Assembly (NCBI GenBank): GCA_951394045.1
Contig: OX595990.1
Span: 1,302,001 to 1,366,000 of the forward strand
Source: Nitzschia sp. DOCU1
Lineage: Eukaryota > Bacillariophyta > Bacillariophyceae > Bacillariales > Bacillariaceae
Direction: 5' to 3'
DNA length: 64,000 bases
The notes under the pieces were generated by a model, which was given only the letters and a program-made list of their open reading frames with translations, searched no databases and was not told where the DNA came from. Of this stretch, positions 43,126-52,490 are shown one piece after another (position 1 is the stretch's first letter; the number at the start of each line of letters is the position of its first letter). The position numbers and the translations under genes are program-made.

Positions 43126-45819
43126 TTACGCATTTCGACTCTTCTTGTTGCTCACACTAAGCCCTTTCTTTTCAACTATTTTGCGCTTGGGGCGACTTTT
43201 CTTCACTTCATCATCATCATTGATCTTGCCAAGATCGAGAAACGATGCTTCCTCTCCAGACACCGCCTTGTCCGTTCCTTTACCCACCCTAGTTCCGACA
43301 GCTACTGCTTTTTCATCATCAACACCACCTTCTTTCGCCTTGACTCCGACATTCAACGAAAAATTCTTCGCAGATAACTTTTGCTCATCATCTTCTCCTT
43401 TACCCTTGGACCCATCTGCCTTCCTTCCAACTCTAGGACTAATTGTATTGAAGTCCAACGTGAAACCCTCATCAGCAGAATTTTTGTCATCTTCACTTCC
43501 AACATGTGCCTTCGAGACATTACGCGCAACCGCCACCTTGGGGCTTCCTGTCGTATCTTCCTTTCCAACGTTTCTGCTGCCTACTGACAATTTACAATCA
43601 TTGTTAGTCACAATTACGCAGCAATTTACACTTCAAAACATATCAAAATTGCACTTACTCATCAAAACGTCGCCCCTCATATGATAGCCAACATCTAAGT
43701 CGATGGTCGTCGACTTATTGCCACCAACAGCCTTTCCTTTTTCATTCACATTTGCACTTCCAGCTAGTACAAAGGTTCCTTTCGAGTTTTGGATTTCGAA
43801 GGTTCCAGTGTCCTTCTCCTTTTTAACAACGCCCTCTGCAACTGTCAAACTTTGAGTGGAGGAATCCTCCATGAACGCTCCAACCTTATCTATCCTCTGC
43901 ATTACTTGTTTCGCCATAGTAACAGAAGTGGTCCGAACAACGGGGTTGTTTGACGCTTCTTCATTAATGTTCCAAAGAATTTCACTAAAAGCAATTTCAA
44001 AATGTTAGACGGATTCGACAGATGACGACTTCCACCATAATACTTACTTCTTCATGAGAAACTCCGCAATGAATATCAACTTCTCCATTTTTTCCTTAGA
44101 AATGCTCGAAAAGGCGGAAACTTGCGTTTCCAAGTTCGAACCTTGCTTATCGATCTTCTCAACAGTTTTTGTCAAACTGTCAATTTGGTTTGCCATCTCC
44201 CTTACGATTTTGCTCAACTCGACATGGTTTTTGCCCACATTGTGCATCAAACCGTTAAACTTCTCCTTCAGCTCCGAAATGCCCTTGCTCAACTCTCCAT
44301 GATTTTCGCCCGCATTTTGCATCCAACCGTTCATCTTCTCCTTCAGTTCCAAAATTTCCTTGTTCAATCCAGCAACTGATTCTTTTTCATTCGCCGTTAC
44401 GCCTCTTCCTTTCCCCCCACGTGCCGACGGTTTCAAGTCACCATCATTCTCCTTGACCGCCGTCCCGTCTCTTCGTTTCACCGCACGCGCCGACGGTTTC
44501 GAGTCACCACGCAAATGAAGAACTTTCTCCTTGTCGCACTCTATCAACCAATTACGCAACGCGATGTCGTAACCAATCTTCGACATGATCTCCTTGCTCT
44601 TGGTCAAATACTGCAAGTAAATCATCTTAACTTTTGGATTGGTGAAGAACGCAATATCCTCCTTGTTCTTTTCGATCCGGTCCATTAAGGGGAGCAAAGC
44701 ACAGTGCAACAACAAAATCGAGGATGTTTGGATCCCATGGCATTGTGCCGCTTTCGGAGCACTTCCTTGTTTGCGATGAATTGCTTGTTTAGCTTGCAAA
44801 TTCTGATTCATAAAATGCTCTTCGTTATTGCAGATTTTGTGCAGCTCCATGATTTCAACCACACCTTCATCGGTGCAAGCTGACGCCAGCACAAACCCAA
44901 ACTGTTTCAACATAGGCCAATAGTTCTGGTCACTAGAAAGAACTTTAAATGCCGGTTTACTTCAAGAAGGTTAGCAACCTTTCCACCTGTCAAAATACAT
45001 ATCCCTCATTTACTTACATCTGATTTTCGATTCCTCCAGTCGTATCCATAACGTTCGAAAGCGCCAAGTACCAAAGCAACAACATCACCTGTACCCCAGA
45101 CGTATCCTTCGGTCCGTTCTTGGGCAAAACCTTCTCAAACTGACTCCAAACTTCACACTTTTCAAACAATTCAGAATTGAATTTTAACAGCTCTCCAAAG
45201 ACTCCTTTGCACGACATGTCCGGATTTCCTTGAAGATTCTTGCTATCAGTCACAACAGACTTTACCAACCCTTCCATGACGCTTAAGTCCTGCGCAAAAT
45301 CAATTTGATCCTTCTTACCCTCGCTTAGAAGATATTCTTTGACGCCACATTAGTTTCTTTTCTTACGCTTTTCACATCAATCCTCTTTTGCTTACCTACA
45401 AAAACCGTAATAGCCGTCCAAAAGTTGTTGATTTCCCCCAAACTTTTATCAACCATGAAAAGAATATCCACCATCCAATGGTTAAGCATCTGAACAGCTT
45501 CCAGCATTTTCCGCTTATCCTGGGAATACTCGGGAAAAGCAATGGGAGCAATGCCCGAAACACTAGCTTCCTCACGCAGTTGCTTTACGTTCTCAACAAG
45601 CGCTTCGTACTTCATCGCTTTCGCCAAGTCATCCTCGTACAAACCCTTTACTCCTTCTTCCTCCCTCACATCGTCCAAAAAATTATATTTTTGAACCCTA
45701 TCGAACCCTTCATTCAACAACTTTGCCACATACTTCAACTTTGCCACCGCCTCCGACTGTGGGTTAGACTGTGGGTTATTCCAAGCGTACAACTTCTTCA
45801 ATTCTTCCTCAGGATCCAT
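43126..45819 (-). CDS. Five-exon coiled-coil protein of the Helitron-like unit, 797 aa
   Basis: Exons: 45819-45367, 45289-45018, 44932-44048, 43984-43659, 43583-43126. All four introns have GTAAG donors and AG acceptors (CGCAG, TCTAG, TTTAG, TCAG), and every junction keeps the frame. The first junction is the least certain because a second GTAAGC donor lies 28 nt earlier, but only the one used is in phase. The N-terminal half is helical and acidic (MDPEEELKKLYAWNNPQ). The middle has a regular coiled coil made of two near-repeats (GWMQNAGENHGELSKGISEL and GLMHNVGKNHVELSKIVREM). The C-terminus is low-complexity Lys/Asp/Gly/Val-rich and ends in a basic stretch (SRPKRKIVEKK) that may be a nuclear signal. 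No family is recognised. TTTACGCA copies lie at both ends (45880; 43125 and 43105). Confidence 0.72.
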
Positions 45820-45879
45820 ATGGTTTCTCTCGATTTCAAAGCTGCAACAAATCTTTGTCTTCCTGTTTCTATCGCAACC

Positions 45880-46344
45880 TTTACGCACTAAATCTCCCCA
45901 ATCCCGGATTTTCCTGCAAACAGCTGTTCAGGAAGCACGACGAATTCTCTTTACGCACTTCCATTTATATGTTATTCGTGCTGTATTATCTTATATCTTT
46001 CATCCTCCAATCACAATGCTTTCTGTTGCCCCTGCAGACGAAATCAACTTCCATGGACACAAGAAAATTTCGCCATCCCCAACACCTGGTACCAGCTGCA
46101 CGTGTCCACCTTTACGCGCTAAATCCCCCGAATCCCAGATTTTCCTGCAATCACCTGTTTAGGCGGCACAACCAATTCTTTTACGCACTTCCATTTCCAT
46201 TTATATATTATTCGTGCTGTAATATCTTAAATCTTTTATCCTCCAATCACAATGCTTTCTGTTGCACCTGCAGGCGGACTCAGCTTCCACGGACACAAGG
46301 AAACTTCGCCATCCCCAATACCTGGTACCAGTTACACGCTTCCA
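45880..46344 (+). repeat. 230-bp tandem duplication with twin small ORF starts
   Basis: Copy A is 45880-46109 and copy B is about 46110-46344, with a period of 230 bp. Each copy has TTTACGC(A/G) at its start, a second TTTACGCA 70 bp on, and about 65-70 bp later an ATG opening MLSVAPA..FHGHK..SPSP.PGTS. In copy A (ATG 46016) the frame stops about 50 codons later, inside copy B; in copy B it continues to 46461. Confidence 0.8.
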
Positions 46345-46461
46345 CGTGGCAAGGACATTATGCTCCAAGTCATGGTTCACCTCCAAGTGGTTCCTAAATT
46401 GCCCTCCGTGCTGTCCCCAACCATACATACATTGAAGGCCGAGCTCCCTACCAATGCATAA
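46252..46461 (+). CDS. Small protein from the duplicated unit, 69 aa
   Basis: ATG start with TTTACGCA 72 bp upstream. The sequence begins MLSVAPAGGLSFHGHKETSP and continues with a hydrophobic DIMLQVMVHLQVV segment. The same start is present in the preceding tandem copy at 46016, where the frame ends early. No family is recognised. The conserved start and promoter motif are the only support, so this may be non-coding. Confidence 0.4.
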   Translation: MLSVAPAGGLSFHGHKETSPSPIPGTSYTLPRGKDIMLQVMVHLQVVPKLPSVLSPTIHTLKAELPTNA

Positions 46462-47352
46462 TAGCCTAACCCCCCATAGTAATGAGATGCCCATCGCTCT
46501 CTCATATACAAGTAATGAGATAAGCACCAGTTAGTATCATCTCTAGCTAGCACCGCTTTGATTATGGCTATGAGTCTATTGTCGAGAACGGCACTTCCAT
46601 CCTCTCCCTGCTGTGTGGCCTCATATGGCGTGTAACCATTTGATTAGTTCTTGGCCCATGACCTAGCAGCTTACCAACACAGGCATAGTAGATGCTGGGT
46701 TAGTCGAAATGGTGGAATAAATGGCTGTTGTTTTGCCAGTGTTCAGTGACCATGTCTCAGACAATCTTTCTGAAAGATGCCTCCTCATTGCAAATGAGTC
46801 AGCAAGTCGTAGGAAGACAGAAATAAATCGGGGCCCAGGATGATGCCATTGCAAGCAACTGCACCCACATAGTTGTCCTTTGTAACCCTGTCATTTCTGG
46901 ACTTTTCCCATCTCATTCGCAGGAGCACCGAATGGGTCCCAGATGTTAAGGTGGTATTCCTGTTGCTGCGCACTGTCCGGTGGTTCGAAGTGTCTCCCCA
47001 TCAGCTGCCAACACTCTTACTACAGACGGCGCTACGCTGCAACAACACCCCGAAGTCACACTGAAGGTGATGCCTCTTCTTGGCTTCGAGCTACCGGTGA
47101 TAGTAATAGAATTAATTTATTTGAAGTTGCCTCCCCAGAAAATTTCTTGCGCTATTAGTAGCAATGACACACCGCGTTCTTGCTTTGCTTCGCAACAGCA
47201 GCTCGATCCGATCGATGATTCTACAAAATCACTTCAGAGATATCAAACTACTAGTCTATGATTTGATATCAACAATTGGTAGGTACAGCAATCACTACGT
47301 CTTCTATCATAACATTTTTCTGGTATCAAAACAGAAATCTGCGGCAAAAGTA
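46462..47352. other. Intergenic, nothing recognised
   Basis: About 890 bp between the octamer-rich unit and the CCDC124-like gene. Short frames on both strands (for example minus 46785-46973) show no recognisable domain. The octamer is absent here, which may mark the right edge of the unit. Confidence 0.45.
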
Positions 47353-48105
47353 CTATAGTGCTTGATTTGCAGGATTCTCTGGACTCTTCTTCCACATTTG
47401 GAAGACCTTTTCCTTGTACTGCGATAGTTTCAATCCAGGATAGTCAGCCTTGACCTCTGGGAGCTTTCTTTCTTCAAACGCTTTGAACAACGCTTTAGCG
47501 CTTGGTGCACTTTGAGGTCCAGCCGATATGTCCAAGCTTTGCAGAGCACCATCGATTCCACTGGCCTGATTGTCCGCCATGGAAGCTCGGTTCGCGGCTC
47601 GGCCCACCAAATCATCGTCTGTTCCTGCGATCATATTTTCAGTATTTGCTAATAGCGGATCGAGAGGCTTTTCCTCTTCTTTCCTCCTTGCTTCTTCTTC
47701 CTTTTGTTGTTGTTCCTTGAGTCGGTCAGCCTGTCGTTTCGCCTTGACCTTCTTTTCTGCGGCACCCACCAATGCACCCTCCAGCAACGAAAGATCATCC
47801 ATCTTCTTGTTCTTTCCCTTCTTTGATAATACCGGGGTCTTCTTTACCTTGCTCCCGCTCAAGTTTGCTTCCTCTTCTGCCAACATGGCTGCTTTCTCGG
47901 CCCGCTTCTTAGCAGCTTCGTCCGCCTTGGCAGCCGCGGCCTCTGCCTTGGTCATTCCCCTTAAATTGGCGCCCTCATTCCACTCCTTTTGTCGCTGGGC
48001 TTCTTCGGCAGCAGCAGTCTTGGCGTCCTTGACCGACTGCGCGGCAGCCTTCTTTTCGTTGGCCGCAACAACCTTTTGATTGGGTCCTCCTTTCACTTTC
48101 CCCAT
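47353..48105 (-). CDS. CCDC124-like ribosome-associated coiled-coil protein, 250 aa
   Basis: The N-terminal two-thirds is a Lys/Ala/Glu-rich helix (MGKVKGGPNQ, then long coiled coil). The C-terminus ALFKAFEERKLPEVKADYPG followed by LKLSQYKEKVFQMWKKSPENP matches the conserved tail of the CCDC124/Oxs1 family. In animals and yeast (Lso2) this family binds inactive 80S ribosomes near the decoding centre and helps ribosome recovery after starvation. Length fits the family (about 220-250 aa). It is single-exon with a good ATG, cytosolic, with no targeting signal. Confidence 0.85.
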   Translation of the reverse strand: MGKVKGGPNQKVVAANEKKAAAQSVKDAKTAAAEEAQRQKEWNEGANLRGMTKAEAAAAKADEAAKKRAEKAAMLAEEEANLSGSKVKKTPVLSKKGKNKKMDDLSLLEGALVGAAEKKVKAKRQADRLKEQQQKEEEARRKEEEKPLDPLLANTENMIAGTDDDLVGRAANRASMADNQASGIDGALQSLDISAGPQSAPSAKALFKAFEERKLPEVKADYPGLKLSQYKEKVFQMWKKSPENPANQAL

Positions 48106-49156
48106 GTTGGCTTTATTGATTATAAATTCTCACAGCAGATTGATAACTAAATAACCGATTTTATTCTCCTTGTGGTGACTGGCCACTATTTGTTTCTGGA
48201 GTATGGATGCTTGATGAATGAGAACTCGAGTAGTGTCGTCGTCCAGATAGGAGCAATGGCAGCCACACACGCCGACGACTCATCGTGCCTCTACCGTCGT
48301 CATCGTCGTCGCTTTGCTCGTTGTGGCGTTCTCATCGGCGCGAGCGCAGATCTTTTGCGGCGGCGGAGGCAGCGACTGTCTCCAACACGTACGAAGGATG
48401 GACGTGAATTTCTCAGTCGTACTACTAAAAATGGCACCGGGAGATTAGTAGTCCATGGAGTCAGTCAAAGGAAATGACTTGCATGCTTTCGCGGCCCGCC
48501 GCTCACGGGTGAAAAAGCCATCATCGGCACTTTGTTGAAATCTCTCGTAACTCGTAGCGTTCCTGCTCGACTAACTCGACTGTAGTTGACTAGCTCGGCT
48601 GTAGTCTTTTCGTAGCAGGTCTCTAGACAATACTCGTTGGTGGTGCACCAGAAGTTCCTCTCTCAAAGCTTCTCCTAAATATTGTGATTATCTACTAGTG
48701 CTAGACGTTCTTTCCGCTTGGTACTCGTAATGACCCGATTGATCGTGTTCGATGGTCCCACAGGACCGACTCTGATCGTCGTTCCTTCAGTCTATAGTAC
48801 TAGTTCTCGAAGTATCGGTCATCTACAATGTCCCACCGATCGTCTTGGATGTCGTCCTCTAGATCATCCCAGCCCTCGTCGTCTTGTCCAAGAGTCTCAG
48901 ATGAACATCTATGGGATGTCTCTTCATCTGGTCCCATGTCCGATCTTACCACTGACATGACCTTCTGGAGTTCCGTTGCCCCGACAGTCATGACATAGTG
49001 TGCAGTCGACACATTCGAATGGTCGGTCTTCAGTCCCGAGTTTCCAGTCCTGAGAAACCCCATTCCGACAGCACTTCACATCACATCACTTGTTGCTATC
49101 ATCTACGTTTTGCAAAACATTCGATTGCATTTGGCTCTTTTTCGTTTGGGCAAGAA
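48106..49156. other. Intergenic between CCDC124-like and TtcA-like genes
   Basis: This divergent spacer should contain promoters for both flanking genes. Short ORFs (for example 48172-48477) have no recognisable content. Confidence 0.45.
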
Positions 49157-50149
49157 ATGATGAAAACTCAAACTACTTTCAGAATGTGGCAGTTGCTGCT
49201 CTGGCTGGCACTGAACGCACAGTCCACTTTGTGCTTCGTTTCCACTGCGTTTTGGGCGCAACGACCGTCGTCGTTCGGGTTGAGTGCCTCGACGATTGAC
49301 AACGTGCAAGCGTCCAATTCTACCCTGATTGATAACAAGGAGCTCTTCAAGCTTCAAGGAAAATTGTTGAAACAAGTGCGACAAAATTGCAAGGACTATC
49401 AGATGCTACAAGATGGCGACCATATCATGGTTTGCGTTTCGGGGGGCAAAGATTCGGCAGTCATGCTGTACCTGCTGTTAATGCTCCAGCAACAACTTCC
49501 AATCCATTTTCAGTTGACGGCTGTACATGTCGATCAACATCAGCCGGGATACAATGGAGCGCCCCTTCTACAGTGGTTGGAGGAGTTAAATGTGCCATTT
49601 GAAATTGTCAGTGAAGATACGTATTCGATTGTGGTGGAAAAAACAGCCGAAAACAAGTCGTATTGCACGGTTTGTAGCCGATTGCGTCGGGGGATTCTTT
49701 ATTCCAAGGCAATAGAACTGGGTTGCAATAAGATTGCCTTGGGACACCATGCCGACGACGCCATGGAAACTTTGTTGCTCAATATGCTTCATGGTGGCAC
49801 AATGAAAGGGATGCCGGCTAGGTACACCAGTAAGCGAGGATCTCTGGCCGTGCTTCGACCCTTGATGCAATCCATGGAAGCCGATATCGCGGCCTATGCT
49901 ACTTTGCAAGGATTTCCGATTCTTCCTTGTAACCTTTGTTCGAATCAAGCAAATTTGCATCGACCTCAAGTCAAGCTGTTACTGGATACTCTGCAGGCTC
50001 TCAACCCAAACGCCAAACAAAACATGCTTCGCTCCATGAGTGACATTCGACCGAGTCATTTGTTAGATCAGAATCTCCGAGAATTGTGTGGAATGGATCC
50101 CATTACCGGAGAAGAAGACGAGGGTGATGAATCTGTAGAACTACGGTAA
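49157..50149 (+). CDS. ttcA: TtcA-type tRNA 2-thiocytidine synthetase with N-terminal targeting leader, 330 aa
   Basis: The PP-loop ATPase motif SGGKDS is at residues 95-100. CTVCSRLRRGILYSKA (Cys170, Cys173) and PCNLCSNQ (Cys258, Cys261) provide the cysteines that hold the iron-sulfur cluster in TtcA. IALGHHADDAMETLLLNML and GGTMKGMP are also characteristic. TtcA thiolates cytidine 32 of certain tRNAs. I start at the first of two adjacent ATGs (MMKTQTT), which gives a hydrophobic leader WQLLLWLALNAQSTLCFVS suggesting secretory/plastid import. The frame is open upstream to 48998, but that part looks untranslated. A bacterial-type enzyme with a leader fits function in the plastid. Confidence 0.88.
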   Translation: MMKTQTTFRMWQLLLWLALNAQSTLCFVSTAFWAQRPSSFGLSASTIDNVQASNSTLIDNKELFKLQGKLLKQVRQNCKDYQMLQDGDHIMVCVSGGKDSAVMLYLLLMLQQQLPIHFQLTAVHVDQHQPGYNGAPLLQWLEELNVPFEIVSEDTYSIVVEKTAENKSYCTVCSRLRRGILYSKAIELGCNKIALGHHADDAMETLLLNMLHGGTMKGMPARYTSKRGSLAVLRPLMQSMEADIAAYATLQGFPILPCNLCSNQANLHRPQVKLLLDTLQALNPNAKQNMLRSMSDIRPSHLLDQNLRELCGMDPITGEEDEGDESVELR

Positions 50150-50274
50150 CAAGAAATGATATCGGGAGCACAAACCTGAAGGGATAGCAATGGGGCAGTA
50201 ATGTCCATGTCCTATTTTTAAGTTGCACCTCGATTTGTCCCATCGGACCACTATCCGCACCCCCGACTCAAAAG

Positions 50275-51979
50275 CTATGCTGAAACTGGTTTGGTAGCGG
50301 TTGCTCCGTTGACTTTGGCTCCATTTATCGCCGGTTCCAATCGGAGGGCATTTCCCAGCTTGCCAAAGCCCAACCCAGCACGTATTAACGATGTGACTGC
50401 ATAGGAGCCCAAGCGAATGGTGAAGGTGGCGAAAATGGTAGACAGGCTTGTACACCAAGATGACGACAAGAGGAAAATTTGCAGCAACATGGTCAAAATA
50501 CCTTGACCCAACATAAAGCTAAAGTCGCGACTCGCCAACATGGCTCCATCCACCGTGACTGGGTAAGAGGTCAAATGAGTGAGGCGTGCGTTACACAGAG
50601 AACAAATATGCCAAAGACTTTGGGTGCAACGTACCTGCGAAAATAGCTGTGGCAACTGTAAGGAAGACAGAAGGCGCGGCATCTTTTGCCAGCGCTTGAA
50701 CGGCAAGATCCGACGAAAATATGGACGATCCAAAGGCCAAGCTCAAACCCGCAATGGATCCAATACCCAGAGCCGTGAATGCCCCGAGGATTAGAACAGA
50801 CTTTAGATTGGATCGAACAGCGTGGACGTCCTTCTTATCCACCAATGCCGGCAATTGTGTCTGTGAAAGTTGGCTTAATGGCTCTGCAAACAGTAGGAAA
50901 AATATCACCAAATTGATGCTCAGCTGGTAGGCAGCAAGCTCTTTGACTCCAAGTCTCATGGCTGTGCGTTGCATGTTGACAAATCCAATCAAACGGGTAA
51001 TAGTAATCGCTAGCAACGGTCCAGTGAACTCGCTAAGGCCCATGATTTCCTTCCGAGTCGGAAGGCGAATCTTGGGAAGAATGGCTTTCTTTTTGAGTGC
51101 CTTGATCATAAAGAAGGAGCTAAAGAGCGTGGCAAAGGAAGTGGCGGCGGCAGCCCCCGACACGCCCCATTGAAGGGGCCAAACACATAGCAAGAAATCG
51201 CCAATCACATTGACACCAGCAGCCAGCCCAACGATTTTGAGAGGAGTAATGGCATCTCGTGTCGCCATCATGACCGACAGAGAAACACTTTGCGCCAATG
51301 CCGCCCAGGCAATGGCACCCCTCCAATAAATGTACGAGGCGGCGGAACCTCGAAGAGCCGGGGTCACTTTGAGCATCTCTAGCATATTTGGCGTAAAGAA
51401 CGCATAAAATACCGATAGCAAAATGCCTGCAACCAATGAAACTGTCAACGGTGCGGAACCCGCCGCCACTGCGGCCTGTCTCTTTTCCGTCAAATCCGTC
51501 TCTGCGCCATAGGCTCTCGATACCAACCCAGTCGTCGCTCGAGATAGAAAGGAAAACAAATACAGCATTTGATCCGTACAAATGGTTGCCGGGGAAAGGG
51601 CGGCGAGGCCCGCCGTGCCGACAGTCTTTCCGACAAAGGAGTTGTCGATGTTGGACAACAAGGGATTTGCCAGGTAGATGCCAAGGGCAGGAATGGCAAA
51701 GCTCAGCATTTCGCGTTTTGAAGCCTTGGACCCTTCTGCAGGCTTTGGTGATTCTAGCACCTCCACAATTTCCTCATTGGTGTTACTCTGCTCATCGTTT
51801 TCGCTTCCTGAAGCCTCGAATAGATACGTTGGCTGTCTCGACAAATGCGTCGTTCTAGTGGGAATCTTGGGTGCTGCTCGAAAGAATTGCGCTGATGGTT
51901 GCTGTACCAAACCACTGGCTGCATAAAAGCTCAACAGCAGAACACCCATACGCAAGGAGGCTAAAGGCGACATCTTCAT
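50275..51979 (-). CDS. MATE/DinF-family transporter, plastid-type leader, two exons, 542 aa
   Basis: Exon 1 is 51979-50635 and exon 2 is 50558-50275. The 76-nt intron (donor GTACGT, acceptor CCCAG) joins AIFA-VTVDGAML in frame. The start MKMSPLASLRMGVLLLSFYAA is followed by a transit-like Ser/Thr/Arg-rich region and an acidic linker, and then about twelve hydrophobic segments beginning at MLSFAIPALGIYLANPLLS. IDNSFVGK..GTAGLAALSPA is the usual N-lobe signature of MATE antiporters; the second half repeats it weakly (LSEFTGPLLAITITRL). Plastid DinF-like MATE proteins export metabolites or drugs using a cation gradient; the substrate is unknown. Upstream in-frame sequence to 52195 contains no better start. 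Confidence 0.88.
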
Positions 51980-52490
51980 GATTTCTTCTTTAGTGGGATC
52001 ACGAGCCCCCCGAAAGACAACAGCTATAGTCGCAATGGCGTCAAAAAGAAAAAGTGAAAGGAAGTTGGCGTTTTCGATCGCGATGGCGAAAAACACATGA
52101 GTTCGATACTGTGCCGTATCTCGAACGTACGCAATAAGCAGTCTACGTCTGGCTACACTCTCGGTACGGTGCCGTACCAACTTTCCGCCACGCACGCACG
52201 TTGTCGAAGATCTTACCGTCGTGCGTCCGTCGAGTCCGCGATCGTTTCAAACGGGGACCCAACTCGTTTTCTTGGATGCTCCTGGAGTTTTCATAGTAGC
52301 CTTTCGCCATCACATGATACTTCTTAGCTAATAGATAGGTATTTCCTGTTTCAAGATCATACTATTCAATTACACTTTGTAACTAGTCCTCTCTGCCCTA
52401 ACAAGAAGTAGATTGTTCTTGATTCCTCGTCCAGGCGCTGCGGCCCGTCTAGAGCATGTAGGATAGCACTATAAGAGAATTGACTATATC

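Larger units (their letters stand above)
33692..46187. promoter_or_regulatory. TTTACGCA/TGCGTAAA octamer field (19 exact copies)
   Basis: Exact copies start at 33692, 33712, 33749, 35701, 37907, 38196, 38312, 39677, 40968, 41695, 41959, 42080, 42299, 42328, 43105, 43125, 45880, 45950 and 46180, on both strands. About 0.4 would be expected by chance in 12.5 kb. Most intergenic copies lie within 200 bp upstream of a start codon, but several lie inside coding exons, so the motif may be more than a promoter element. I saw none outside this interval when reading the window. Counts are by eye. Confidence 0.7.

Noticed and set aside
46785..46973. Minus-strand ORF pair in the 46.5-47.0 kb gap
   Set aside because: Short, interrupted by stops and without recognisable domain; could be relics, but not supportable.
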